Below the pieces are notes generated by a model that saw only the letters and a list, made by a program, of their open reading frames with translations, did not search any database and had not been told where the DNA came from. Positions 48,301-60,412 of a stretch of 64,000 bases of DNA are shown here, one piece after another. Within the stretch, counting starts at the first letter, position 1; each line of letters opens with the position of its first letter. The position numbers were made by a program, and so were the translations under genes. This stretch comes from Erythroxylum novogranatense (lineage: Eukaryota; Streptophyta; Magnoliopsida; Malpighiales; Erythroxylaceae), in contig CM057235.1 in the NCBI GenBank assembly GCA_029891385.1, positions 8,489,001 to 8,553,000 of the forward strand. The letters run 5' to 3'.

Positions 48301-48429
48301 ATGACCTAGTTTTTATGCGGATCGGTCTTTCATCTTGATAGATAAAAACATGAAATATTTTGAGACCGAAAATCGTCTAAATCAATTTTATAAAGATTGT
48401 TTCGTCTTTTGGCTGAAAAGAAGATGGAA

Positions 48430-48760
48430 CCATCTTTGTTTCGACTTCACAAAATTTTGATTAAAAGAAACTTCAAAACCGAATCACATAATTGACTAAT
48501 ACTTATCAAGTTATGCTTTAGACCATCAACTAGTAATGCGTTATTAATGCATGCATGAGAATTCTTACCAATCTTACCAAACCCGATTATCTTTCCTTGT
48601 TGGTTGTCTCCAAAAGTTCTTGATCCTCCTTTCTTGTCTTGAAGATCTAGGAACATAGACTTGTTTCCGTCATGTGACGCGAGCATCCACCGTCCATATA
48701 CCAATGGTGCTTCTTGGTTCTTCCAACGAAGGATTTCGTGGGAGATATTATTTTATTTTA
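48430..48760 (-). pseudogene. Copia F protease / pre-integrase region, degenerate
   Basis: The frame at 48447-48704 ends in V-D-G-L-K-H-N-L-I-S-I-S-Q-L-C-D, the usual copia segment between protease and integrase, preceded by S-M-F-L-D-L-Q-D-K-K-G-G. The protease active site just upstream (near 48690) is garbled by indels. Confidence 0.8.
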
Positions 48761-48936
48761 GGTACCAGATTCTCTTGGGTCCTTTAGGGTTAATACGATG
48801 TAATGAATGATAATGATGTGTAGAATGATAATGTTGATGACCTTTACGAAAGTCGATTGATATCTTTTCTTATTTTTTGAGCAACCGATTTTACTACGTA
48901 ATCTTTGGGCTTATTTTAGTAAACCCTAATCCAGTT

Positions 48937-50365
48937 TTATCCTTCGGGATTTTGGTATTCTCCTATTATTTCATTCATCCTTTTTGTACTATCTGTAAAT
49001 TTAGCTAGATCAATTGAGAGATTATTAATTCTCAGTTTCAATTGATTAATCTCTTCAGATCTATCTACAACTTTGTTGTTATTCAATTCCTCAACTTGCT
49101 TTCTCAAACTTATATTCTCACTCTCTATCTCATGAGTATGTTTGAGGTTTTCTACATATTTCTTCTTCAACAGCTTGTACTGTTTCATAATAGCATGAGA
49201 ATCCTCTAACAATTCTGAATATGCATCTTGTATATCATTATAGCTGGAAGTTACCTCCTCATCACTTTCTTCTTCAGCTACCAGACATATGTTAGCATGT
49301 TCTGACGCTTGTGAACTTGTATCTGATTCTGATGAATCCAGATCTTCCCACGTTGCCATCATGCTTTTCTTGTTATCTCTACTCCTTCTGGGTTGTCTTT
49401 TCAACATTGGACACTCGGACTTGTAATGTCCCGCTTCTTGCATTCATAACGGTAATGGATGCTTTATCGACTTTTCATTGTCTTTGCCATTGTTCCTTCT
49501 AAATGTTGAATTTCCTTTGGACTTCTTTTTCCACATTCTTCTTATCTTTCTTGAAATGAAAGATAGCTCATCGTCTTCATCACTTGATTGATTATGACTT
49601 CTTGGAATCATCATCCTTTGCTTCTTCAATCTTTAACGCCTTTGATGTATTCCTTTTGTTTTCTTCTTCGGATTTTGTGATTCTTTTGACTTGCTTTGGC
49701 GCTATGGACTTCTCCTTTTGGGCTTATCTTCGCATCAAGTTCTACTGTATCTTCAACGATCCAAGCAATTCATCAAGCTTGATCTGCTTAGGTCTTTGGC
49801 TTCTTGTACAGCAGTTACTTTGGGTCTCCATCTTTTAGGCAAACTCCTCAAAATCTTTCGAACATGATCTTGACTGTTGTACGTTCTTCCAAGAGCTTTT
49901 AGCCCATTAACTATTGTTTGGAATCTTCCAAACATTTGATCAATGGTCTCTTCTTCTTTCATCTTGAATAACTCCGTCTTGATGCACCAAAATACTTATC
50001 TTGGACTCCTTCACTGATTTGTTCCTTCATGTGCAATTGATAATGTATCCCTTATTTCTTTGGCAGTATCGCATCCATGCACTTTGTCAGACTCGCTTCT
50101 GCTCAATGCACAACTCAAGAAAAATTTCGCTTTGAAGTTTAGTTGAAATCTTGCTTTACGCTTCACCGTCCATCTTTCTCGTGGAATTGGATTTTATCAT
50201 CATCTTCAGTGTGTAAGGTCCATTCTTGATGATGTCCCAAAGGTCAATGTGAGTAGACTCGATAAACAATCTCATCCGATCCTTCCAATAGTGATAGTCT
50301 TCACCATTGAGCGCTGGAGGTCCGGTGGTGAGGCTCCTTCGCAATATCGTGTGTGATTCCACCAT
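48937..50365 (-). pseudogene. Copia F gag, in several frames
   Basis: Pieces on the minus strand: N-terminus at 50156-50365 (L-N-G-E-D-Y-H-Y-W-K-D-R-M), capsid part at 49753-49962 (I-L-R-S-L-P-K-R-W), a basic acidic-basic linker at 49444-49629, a zinc knuckle near 49420-49450 (G-H-Y-K-S-E-C-P, first half shifted by one missing C in CCGG), and a long C-terminal segment at 48937-49443. That segment is acidic and then has heptad-like leucine/lysine text with L-K-K-K-Y-V-E-N-L, likely a coiled coil. The long coiled-coil gag end is unlike typical short copia gags. Confidence 0.85.
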
Positions 50366-50404
50366 TTTCTTTAGTTCACACTTTATTAGAGTGATTCTTG
50401 AACA

Positions 50405-50421
50405 CCTTGCTCGATATCAAT
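50405..50421 (-). other. Primer-binding site of copia F, altered tRNA-iMet type
   Basis: Minus strand TTGATATCGAGCAAGG against the usual TGGTATCAGAGC. The A of CAG is missing, as in copia A. Confidence 0.65.
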
Positions 50422-51560
50422 TGAAGTAAATCACACGTTAATATATTGAAAATAATATGACCAAGATACCTGAAGGGGGTTGAATTGTGATAAACTTTTC
50501 TTTAATCCTTGATAACAATTGCTTGTTCTTTCGGAAAACTTATCGTAAATCAATTCTTAACTAGTTTGAAAACTTTGTTAATAATGAAAACTACGATTTA
50601 AGAAAAGTAAGAGTTAGAGAGAAACACGGCAATTTTATCTGGTTCACCCCAAACCGTATACGTCCGATCCTCGATATTCTTACGAGATTTTCACTATCTC
50701 AAACCGATTACAAGTATTCTTTAGATGAGCCTCTTGGTCTCTTAACAAAGTATTCTTTTACTCTTAGCCTCTTGGGCTATCTCAGAGCACTTTTTCAAAA
50801 ATGAAAAAGCGATAAAGAGCTTTTACAAAGAGTTGCTCTTCACAATATACACTCGAAAATAGTTCGTAATTTTCTCGAGATAGATGCAGATATTGAATAC
50901 ACGAGTTTCATTCACTTTTTCCAAAGTTATTTCTTCTTCAATCTCGACTCTTATTTATAGTGAACTTCAACTGTTTCTTGTCTATCTACTTCTTGAATCT
51001 TTAAAAGCGGTTATTCAGTTTAGCTCAATGTAGTCTTAAGCGATGTTTCTTTCTTCCGTCTTATTTTCGTATCGTCGCTTTTTGTCTTCGTAAAGCTTAA
51101 ATGCCTTTTTGTATCGTTTGCTTTTCTTCCGCCTCATTTTTCTTTCGTTTGCTTTTCCTTCCGTCGCTTTTCTTTAAATACCTTTTCCTTCCGCCTGCTT
51201 TTGTATAAATGCCTTTTCCTTCCGCCTGCTTTTCTTTAAATGCCTTTTGTATAAATCGCTTTTCCTTCCGCCATTTTTTGTATAAATGCCCGCTTTCCTT
51301 CCGCCTCGCTTTTCTTTAAATACGCTTTTGTATAAATCGCTTTTTCCTTCTCGCTTTTTTCCGTGCTTTTGCATAAATGCCTTTTGTATCGTCTGCTTTT
51401 CTTCCGTCTGCTTTTCTTTAAATCATTTTCTTTAAATCGCTTTTCTTCCTTCGCTTTTCGTCTTCGTAAAGCTTAGTCTTTTTCTTCCTTCATTTTTCTT
51501 AGTATATTTCTCTTTGTTTATTATCAAAATTATTTAATCGTGAAGTCTGGTTTGACTTAA
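50422..51560 (-). repeat. 5' LTR of copia F
   Basis: Homologous to 41662-42779. TATA box on the minus strand at 50952-50959; repeat array at 51040-51480. Ends ...GACTTAAC without the final A, running into LTR E sequence. Confidence 0.9.
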
Positions 51561-52153
51561 CGAGCGCACTCTGTTGAGTCGAGGAGAATGTCGCACTTTC
51601 AGCAGAGCGACAGCTTGCTTGCAAATTATTATTTTTTAATTTTAATTTTTGATTTTACAAAAGTAATAAATAAAGCCATTTTTCTTATTTTTTTGTCTTT
51701 CCTCCGTTTGACCTCCGTTTTCACAATTTTTGAAGCATTGGATTTCTAAAAAAAATTTATACCCCTTTTTAGTAAAATGAGAGTGTCGGGTTTTGGTCCG
51801 ACTTTACGGATAGTATTAAAGAGAGTCAATTACATTATGGTTTTGAATGTAATTCCGTTTTCGAGCGATTTTGTGGGCTATAGAGATCCGATTGAGGCGA
51901 TTTCTGATTCTAATTGACCTAGAGATATGGAATTTCATTTTAGCTTAGGAATCGGATTTAGTTATGGGCCCTAAGAAAATCAATTTTATTGGAGGATAAT
52001 TAGGGTGAATTTATCAAGTTTTGTTCGGATGACGTTAAATTAAATTCGATTTGAGGTTTCTTTCATGGTGAGGAATTCCTCCCTCGTGAGATGTGCATCC
52101 AGATGTCACGTAGGATGTCGGGTACACGACTCACCGGGGAGGGGTTCCAACAA

Positions 52154-52158
52154 AAACG
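52154..52158. repeat. Target-site duplication AAAAC, right copy (LTR E)
   Basis: Matches 38813-38817. Confidence 0.88.
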
Positions 52159-52330
52159 CTTGTGACATTGTGTTCTAAGTGGTAAAGGAAAAAGGAAAAG
52201 ACCTCAATATGATTGCATCCTTACTAAATTCATTCATCTTAATGGTGTCACAAATGACCAAAAAGTGGTTTAGGTATATATCGAGATCATTTGTAATACC
52301 TCTTTCAAACTAATCTTATAGTACTATAGT
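52159..52330 (-). pseudogene. Athila-like gag remnant G, upstream part
   Basis: The minus strand carries C-D-T-I-K-M-N-E-F-S-K-D-A-I followed by L-R-S-F-P-F, the segment that precedes K-Y-F-P in Athila gag. It continues the reading interrupted by LTR E at 38813. Confidence 0.65.
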
Positions 52331-53404
52331 GATGAGGCTCAAATTAATTTTAAAAGTTCTTAGCATTCATGATTAGCCTCACAATGCTTGTTTAAGATCT
52401 ACTGGTGTTACACATTGCATAGTCATTTAATGCCCTCTAATTATGGCTATTTAGCATGGTGATATCGCTTTCTCTACTTCTACCTCTAATTATATTTTTC
52501 TATTTTCTTTAACCATTTACCTTTCATATAATATAAAAGTTATTTTTATTTGTAGATCGAATAGCATAATTTGTTTAATGAGTATTGGCAGACATTGTTA
52601 AGGTTAGTGGTAATAAACAAAAAAAATAAAATTTTAAAAGTAAATAAAATCAAAAGGAAATTTCTAATGCTAAAAACTTTAAAATGGTGAAACCCCTTGA
52701 AAATGAAAAAATTAGTCCTCAAGAGGTGGAACTGTAAAACTATGTAAAATTTTAGGTTTCTAACTGTAAAAAAAGTTTTAAGACAAAATCCTATAAACAC
52801 CTGGCATACATGATATAAAACAAGGGATCTAAACATGCACATAACCATATAAATAATAAGTGAACATTTAGAATAATAAAAAGACACTTAAAATTGATAC
52901 AGATTGCCTACCCTCAATAGTGCTAAATACTTGTTATTAATTTGTTGTAAGTATATGTCTGCTATTTGAATAGTACATGGGTAGAACCCAATAAAATACC
53001 ATATTAAGGTCCATTCAACTCACAATTTATTCAACTCCTATATTATCTACATAAGTGAAAAAATAGATGTTTAAAGGGAAAATAAATGCAAACAATTAAC
53101 AAATAAAAAAACACAATTAACAACCAAATTTAACTTTAAGGTGATGGACTTTATAAATAGATGTATATAAGTAGATTAACTATAGGTATTGTTTATTAAT
53201 TTGGATAATTTCAAGATTTAATCTCCTAAATCTCTTGTTGTCTTCTTTTGATCAATAACAAATATACTCGAATTAATCATACTTTTATTGTTGTGATAAC
53301 AAATATTAAAAAGAGTTCATTATGCTTTGTAAGTTTTAATTAACTGACTTCATTAACCAACACCCACTTTGATAATGTTAATTAGAGATTAATATTTCCA
53401 TAAA
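52331..53404. other. AT-rich interval, nothing recognised
   Basis: No credible frame, terminus or repeat seen. By position it may be the 5' part of remnant G. A 113-codon minus frame (52546-52887) is rich in Phe/Leu/Ile and looks like an AT-bias artefact. Confidence 0.4.
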
Positions 53405-53409
53405 CTAAT
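53405..53409. repeat. Target-site duplication CTAAT, left copy (LTR H)
   Basis: Directly before the LTR boundary at 53410; repeated at 56888-56892. Confidence 0.85.
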
Positions 53410-54324
53410 TGTAGCATCCCACTCCCGCAAGACCCAAACTCGACATCGAGGGTGATATCCGAGCCCGTGTCTCACGAGGGTAGTATGCTAGAGTACTCAA
53501 TTACAATCCAAAAACTCAATATGACATTTTTCAGTAAACGATTTGGGCCCGCTTTAATTCGAAAACATTTTCGATCATAACACAATTTCAGTCATAAAAA
53601 GACACTTAACAGTATTTAACCATTTCATGTACAAAATCCATAACCAAATTGGGCCCAATGTTGTTCCTGAACGCTTTCAGTGATCACATTACAAATACGA
53701 CATTAACCAATTGGAACCCACTGAAGTAAAAAGCACTATTCTGCGGAAATTGCATAAATACAAATTTACACAAGAACAGAATGACACTAATGTAGACATG
53801 AACTGATCCTGACCTCAATATCTGACTAGCATTCAGTAGGCATACTCCCGTTTGTCTAACGGGGTACTCTTCAACTCCTGAAAAATAAATGCAAATTTTG
53901 GGTGAGTTTTGCGAACTCAGTGAGAAACCATCATCGATGGTTCACTCAACTCATACATAATTAAGCAATTCATAGCTTACTACACGGTAATATAATCAGA
54001 AATACCACCTAGTTATTTTCGCACAAGTATGAGGCATTTCGCCTTTTACCCAATCCAATATTTAACCAAATACAGATGCAATACTTATGTAACACATTTT
54101 CATGTATTACTTTACTGTGACCAATTCACAGATTATGATACCCACGCATTCAGAAATAACACATTCAGAAATATCACATAGCAGTTTACAGATCATTTTA
54201 CAATAGCATATTTAGAAGATCACATAATTGCAAGGCATTCTGCCTTTTTCCCAATCCAGAATTCAATCAAGTGCATAAGTAATGAATACATGACATTCTT
54301 TTCCATTTTATTTCAGTTTTGTAA

Positions 54325-54600
54325 CTGAGTGCCTGTACTGCCCCTATCTGGGCACATTAAGCAGTGAGCCTGAGGCTCTAAACTGTCCCTTTATGGGCAC
54401 ATTAATCATTGAGCATATAGCTTTGAACTGTCCCTTTTCGGGCGCATTAAACATTGAGCATATAGCTCTGAACTATCCCTTTTCGGGCTCATTAAGTGTT
54501 AAACGCGTCTTAGGGGTAGGAGAGTCCTCTGGGTATGCACTGCTTCTCACGCATATTAGGGATAGGAGAGCCCTCTTGGTATGCACTATTCCCTTTCGAG
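54325..54600 (-). repeat. 45-bp tandem repeats in LTR H
   Basis: Units anchored by 'gagcatatagct' or 'gagcctgaggct' start at 54366, 54411 and 54456, exactly 45 bp apart, each with 'actgtcccttttcgggc'. Two further 46-bp units with 'taggggtaggagagtcctct' follow at 54511 and 54557. The copy at 1-1739 is not amplified in this way. Confidence 0.88.
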
Positions 54601-55727
54601 CATGAGGCTCTTCTCTAGTAGTCGAGCTTGTAGCTCTCGGTAGCAGCTCCAGTCACAATCGTTATTAATGATCATGCACAGAATTTGTTTATCACAATCT
54701 TATGATATCACATTGCAATCACAATCAATTTGTCCAAATAAACAATTCATTCTCCATTATTAACAATAATTCACAGTCACAGTCTATCACATTGGAAGCA
54801 TAAAAATTTCTCAAATCCAGTCACAACCGTTATTAATCAATCGTTCATGGAATTCATTTATCACAATGCAATCAGATCCAATTTATCGAAAACAGTCATA
54901 TCGTTTTCAATTACACAATTCCACACTTTCACAATTTATCACATTGAAGCATGAACATTTCACATTCACAAACAATTTACATTTCAATGTCAAAACACTC
55001 AATCCCTCGGACCTTCGGTCCGAGATTTCAAACGTAATCATTCACATATATTCATCACTATTCTCCACAAAATTTCAATTACAGAACATTTAACAATCAA
55101 AGATTGAGGAACCAACTAGGTTACTCACCTGTAACTTCCGAGCTACTGCCTGGAAGTCCCAGCAATATCCGTGGAATGTCGTTCCAATGGTGCCTCTATA
55201 ACAGTCAAATGATCATTTATTTCTAAATGCATAATCATAAAGGTTCAATGATGCACATGTCGCAATTAAAAGACGTACGATGCATGTTCGTGACATTCCC
55301 GGTGCTAATTCCCAAATTCCACTTTCTTTTGTCTCGAAACCAACTTTTCATTCTATAAACACTATATCATTTAGACAATACCCTTAAATTCTCAAAAAAG
55401 ACCTCAAAGCCAATATTACTATTCATTTGGTCAATTCCACCCATTATACTAAGTTTCTAAAACCCCAAAAGCATTTCATTTATTTCAGAAGTCTCCAAAT
55501 TATCCTCCAATTATCATGAAATAACCCTTAGGTTGAAATAGGAACCTATCCTCAACTTTCATTCAATAATTGAGATCTTACAAAATTGAATTCAAACTTT
55601 CTTTCTTCATATTAATTGTAGACCCCTTTCTCTAGGTTATAACGAATCAAGAATCACTGCAATGGGAGGTCAACATCAATAGTTATGACCCAAAAACTAA
55701 ACTATATCAGTTCAGAAAACAGGGGCT

Positions 55728-55895
55728 CGTCACGACCAAAGGACGCATGTCGCGACGACACGAGGTCGCTCGTCGCGGTGTCCAACCGCTCATCACGGCG
55801 TCAAAACACGCTCGTCGGGACGAGGCCCTCGCACACGTCGCGACGAGTAAATAACCGCTTGTCACGACGAGGCCCTCACACACGTAGCGACGTGC
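55728..55895. repeat. CGTCGCGACG palindrome cluster in LTR H
   Basis: About seven perfect or near-perfect copies, for example near 55748, 55811 (CTCGTCGGGACGAG), 55835 and 55859, in an otherwise AT-rich LTR. The GC content rises sharply here. Confidence 0.88.
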
Positions 55896-56887
55896 GGGTT
55901 CCTGTTCGTCTTCTCCGACCATTTTTCACCTATTTCTCTTCTAAAATCAGTCATAACTCAACACAACTACCCCAATCTTACTCATTAAATATCATAAATG
56001 CATTTCAACTAACAAATAAACAACATAAAAGCCATTTACTTACCAAATCAAGCTTCCTCTCTTCAAACTCCCGAAAATCTTCTCCAACTCTTTACCCCTC
56101 TCTAAAACCCACGGCCATCTCTTCTCCTCTCACCACTCATCATGTCTCAAGGTTTTAGGGTTGGTCTTAGCATAAAGAAAACAAGCAAGGAAGAGAACAA
56201 TGAAAGATCACACAAGGAGGAAGAAAGGAGAATCAATCGAAGGAAGGAGAAACATGCCCTAGGTGGAGGAGAAAATTCTACTGCCTAATTTAAAACCTAA
56301 GGCATTTAAAAGGGTTGCTCTCTTAACAATGGTTTTAGGGCTCGAGGCATTAGGGTTGAACAATAGACTTTCAAACCTAGGAACTTGCCACGTATCAATA
56401 CCTCAAGCATAATTAAAATTTCTCCTCTTTTCAGATTCCATTTCTTGTCAAATTTGTCCCCAAATTTCAATGGTTCCACATTTTTATTCCCTAAAAGTCA
56501 AATATCTATTTTTCCCATTACCATTGGATAGTCATTCCAGTACTATAAAATCAATCAGTCTGTCACTCGGGAAATTTCCGGTCCGGACATTTACTCTCAA
56601 TTTTCCAGAAAAATTTTCTAAGGGTCACTAACAACTGAAAATCACTCCTAGAACATTTCAATTCAGATTTTCAGACACAATTTTCCCAAATTTCACAAAA
56701 CACATCATATTCACAAATAAATGCCGGGAATTGTCATGAATGCATGTACATATAAGTGCATGTGCAAAAAGTCTCATTCCTCTAAAATTAGAGGCCAAAT
56801 GTATGCACATATCAAATTATGCAATATAAACTACTAACCTGTCCCAATTGACCAATTTACCCTTCCCATCGGTGATGGGATGTTATA

Positions 56888-56892
56888 CTAAT
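56888..56892. repeat. Target-site duplication CTAAT, right copy (LTR H)
   Basis: Matches 53405-53409. Confidence 0.85.
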
Positions 56893-59800
56893 CCTACCTT
56901 CCAATTCCACTCCCCTTTTTAGTATCTTAATCATCTCAAATTAATTCAGAGGTATTAATTGACAATTTTCAAAGAAATCAATAATATCCAAACTTAATCA
57001 CATCATCAATAGTCCATTTAATCCATCATATACATATATTAGAGATTTAACTAACCATCGCCCTTGAAATAATAAACATAAACAAAACAATTACATAAAT
57101 GATTAAGATACTATAGAGAGAAGATCCAATTCCAATCTTCGGATCTTCTCTTTATTTCATTGGAATAATCTCAAATCTCTTTTCTTCTTAAAGATGACTG
57201 TAAGTTGTGCCTTAGGTTTTATCTCTATATTCAGTTGATAAAAACCAAACTGAAAATTTTATAAAACCAAAAAACCCCTTAAACTATGGATTCCCATTGT
57301 CTAAATAAGTTGACTATGTAATGAAAACGACTTATACTATAAACAATTTTAAGTCATTAGTACTGCAATTCAAATTTTCTATTCAGAGAGGAATACGAGC
57401 TCTATCATACCTATGTACAATTCTTGGTTTAACACTATAAAATTCTTCATATCCTAATTTTAAACAAGAATATAGCCTATCACACGGTCGTGTGTGAGGT
57501 TATGTTTGATCTTCTCATCAACTTTTTCAATCTAGAAAGGGACACAAGATTCAATATGCTTGTGTTTAAACCATTTTCAACTAGAGATCAATCTTCTTCT
57601 TAATTTGAAGAGAAAAACACCTCAATTCTTGTCCAAAATCACCCCAAAGAAAATTTTCTTCAAAATTACTTGAAATATAAAATAAAACCATTTGCAAATA
57701 TCAAATAAATGTAATTCCTAAAGAAAACATAGCAAAATTACAAGTAAAATGTGTATATGCTATGTTTATATCATAAATAAGCTTTCCTTAAGCTCCACTT
57801 GAGAGTTCACTATCTTTTTCCTTTAATAAGTAAGGAGGAATAAGTAATACAATATCTTCTTTTGCATATGCGAGAAGGAATCTCTACAAACATCTTTAAC
57901 TATCATGAGTTAAGAGTAACCATTTACTAGTCTTATTCAAGGTTGGGAGGAAACATCAAAATAGTAATTTAAGTAATTTTATCAACTATAACTATTGCAC
58001 AACTATACAACTAAAGAGCTCCCTCTCTTGTTCACACCAATGAACTAAAACTAAAAATGGTTTATATGACACACACATGCATTCTTTAGGCTCTTAAAGC
58101 TTTTAGTAACTATCTGTTGTATCAAACATTCTTCTTAAAGCTCAATTATGTTGTATTTACATCCAAAACTAACTCATATGGTTAATATAAAAACAAACTA
58201 ATCATTAGAACAACTAGTTTTTAGGAACATTTGACTAGCAGAACACCCATGTTTAGCTAGCATATATTTGTTCAGATAGCTTATCCATTATCAAACACCC
58301 ATATTTGGAACTCCTATATTTTGAAAAACCTTTAGGCTAATCAAACCTTATATAGACCACTTTAAAAAATTGAAATCCTAAGTCTTTTCAAAGAAAAAAT
58401 ATACCCTTTAATAGAAAATTGATTTAAAACCATTATAAAAGTTCCAAAAGTCTTTTATTTTAAGTTTAAGAGGTTTTATTTAAAGATAAAAGTATTCTTC
58501 TTTAACATTATGCTCTATACAAATGATCATTCAAAGAATGAGTTGTTAATTCATTGAATTGATGAAAATGAAGTTGTAAAAGAAGATTAAGATATTTAAT
58601 TTTATATATCTCAAAACACAAAACAATATAAAAATCACAAAAGTAAGTGCACTTATCGTATTCTATAATATAATTCATAAGCTCAAATGTTAATCCAACA
58701 AGAACTGTAACTACTATTACTAACTATTTTCCTATTATCAAATTTAATAAATTGAATGATTGATTGAAAGATAGAATTGATGGCTGAAAAATAAGAATCA
58801 CAAATCAAAGCAATAAAAAGAATAAATAACCTAGTACATAAGTAAGATCTAGATGATCACCCTTAGACCATTCCTATGCTTAAATTAATCTTAGTTTAAT
58901 GTTTGACTTAAATTTCTTAAACTGTTAAGAATTTTGAAGTCACAACTATATTCTTTCTTAAGACATATAACCCATATCCTTAAGTTGATTGACCAAATAT
59001 ATTCTCTAACTAAAACCTTGCACATTAATTTGTTTTATGAATTTACAAGATTATTTTATTTTAATCCAAAAGAGTTATATGGTCATAGTTATAGGGTTTT
59101 GTATAACTCTCATTATTTATCGTTAATCTAATTAGATATATGATCTTTTATGTTTGCTTCAATACTATATATGAATTCCAATGTTGAATCTTCTACATTT
59201 ATTACTTCAATCTAACACAATAAGAAAATATGAATAATACTCAAGAAAACTATAATTTTACAATAAATCAATCCAAAAAATTAGGTCCAAAGTTCATGCC
59301 ACCTACACTTATATTTTAATTGGTTCTATTTATATAAAGAAACACATAATAAGTAAGAAAGAAAACAAGAATAATGATGAGTGCTCATGGATCTTAAATC
59401 TTTAATGTTCTTGATGATTTTTGGTAAACTTCTTGCATTTTTTCAATGTTTCTTTCTTCTTAATCCCATATGCTTTAACTCAACTTCTAATTGATTTTTC
59501 TAGGGTTCAAATTGATCTCCCTTCTTTCTTTCTCCTTATCTCCCACTTAAGCATGAAACACTAAAAACTCTAATTAACACCAGCAAAACACAAAATCGTG
59601 TTAACCCTCATATTACTTAAGCCACCTTTCTAAAAAATTTCCATAGTATTCATTGCGAACACAAGTAATGAATATTATGCCATGTGACCCACGTGTACCT
59701 AATAAGATCTCATCTTAATGTATTATTTGATATTGTCTCCTTTGTTTTAAATTTGTTTTTATGCTTAAATGTTAAAATTAATGTTTGTTTTGTTTTAGGA

Positions 59801-60412
59801 GATGAAGAGTAGAGATTGCATCAAATTAGGAAATTATTGAAGATAATTACAAAATTTTGGACGTAGTGGAAAGATTACAACAGTGGATAAAATTGATCAT
59901 TTGAAGACTTAGAGTTTCACTAGAAGACTTCACCTTATCCTTATCATGAAGAATTTGAGTTCATTGTAGGTAGACATCTTTACAAGTTAGAGTTAGATTA
60001 GGATTAGATTAGAAATTTTATAAAAGGGATATTCCTCACAATAGAAGAGGTTTCTCTCTTTTTTAAGCCTTGGTAATTCTTTGTCTTTTTTCTATTTTTG
60101 TTATTGTAGCAAAAGTCATATATGGTTAAACTCAGTTATTCTGATTCAAGGGGATTCAATACTCTAATTGTAACCTTATCTAGTTTTGTGTTCTAAACCT
60201 TGTATTCATGTTTTAATTCAAGTATTTCTTGTTTTGAGTTCTCATATTTCATGAATGATTAATATTTGATTAATTTAACAATTTAATTTAATATTGATTA
60301 TTCTATTGCTATCCATGAATTTAATGATCTATAATTGTCATAAAAGATTGGTAAAAATAAAAAATAGGTTATTTATGAATTTCCTTATTTAACTTATCAT
60401 AAACAAGAAAAC
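56893..60412. other. AT-rich interval without recognised genes
   Basis: About 3.5 kb with no credible coding frame. A stretch near 58640-59640 has the layout of an Athila-type LTR ('aagtgcacttatcg' start, 'ctagggttcaaatt' and CT-rich text), and 'ttttataaaaggg' near 60017 (plus) looks like a TATA box followed by a T/C-rich leader. A short palindrome CACACGGTCGTGTG lies near 57481. These suggest old LTR debris but no boundaries or duplications could be fixed. Confidence 0.4.

Larger units (their letters stand above)
41662..51560 (-). mobile_element. Ty1/copia retrotransposon F with an extra 3' ORF region
   Basis: Two LTRs (41662-42779 and 50422-51560), a minus-strand purine tract at 42780-42800, and a primer site at 50405-50421. 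Internal order on the minus strand is gag, protease, integrase, RT, RNase H, then about 3 kb with additional open frames. A long, coiled-coil-rich gag end and a coding region after pol are features known from the SIRE/Maximus group of plant copia elements; that lineage call is inference. Left flank GAACG is not cleanly repeated on the right (TTAACGAGCG), where about five bases seem lost. Confidence 0.9.
38818..52153 (+). mobile_element. Solo gypsy-type LTR E, split by copia F
   Basis: Left terminus TGTTAGGCCCCG at 38818, right terminus GGGGTTCCAACA ending 52153, with AAAAC on both sides. Without copia F it measures about 3.4 kb, with no primer site, gag or pol, as expected for a solo LTR. It shares two blocks with LTRs B and I: 'cctgcccgctagtggcatcgg' (near 40052) and GAGCTCACCCCCC (near 40366). 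The palindromic and degenerate-module part lies after these blocks, whereas in B and I it lies before them, so the order is permuted. Confidence 0.82.
53410..56887 (-). mobile_element. Solo gypsy-type LTR H (3478 bp)
   Basis: On the minus strand it starts TATAACATCCC and ends GGGATGCTACA, worn versions of a TGTAACA...TGTTACA terminus pair, with CTAAT on both sides. No primer site or coding domain is inside. Its last 1.7 kb match the LTR at 1-1739. It holds a GTCGCGAC-type palindrome cluster (55728-55895) and 45-bp tandem repeats (54325-54600). The AACTCACCCAAAATTTGCA segment (about 53890-53912, minus) corresponds to the GAGCTCACCCC block of the other LTRs. Confidence 0.85.

Noticed and set aside
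55685..56158. 157-codon plus-strand frame in LTR H
   Set aside because: Antisense to the LTR and driven by the GC-rich palindrome cluster; no domain.
53410..56887. Full retroelement with two LTRs in the H interval
   Set aside because: No internal repetition of termini, no primer site and no coding domains; the duplication encloses one LTR only.
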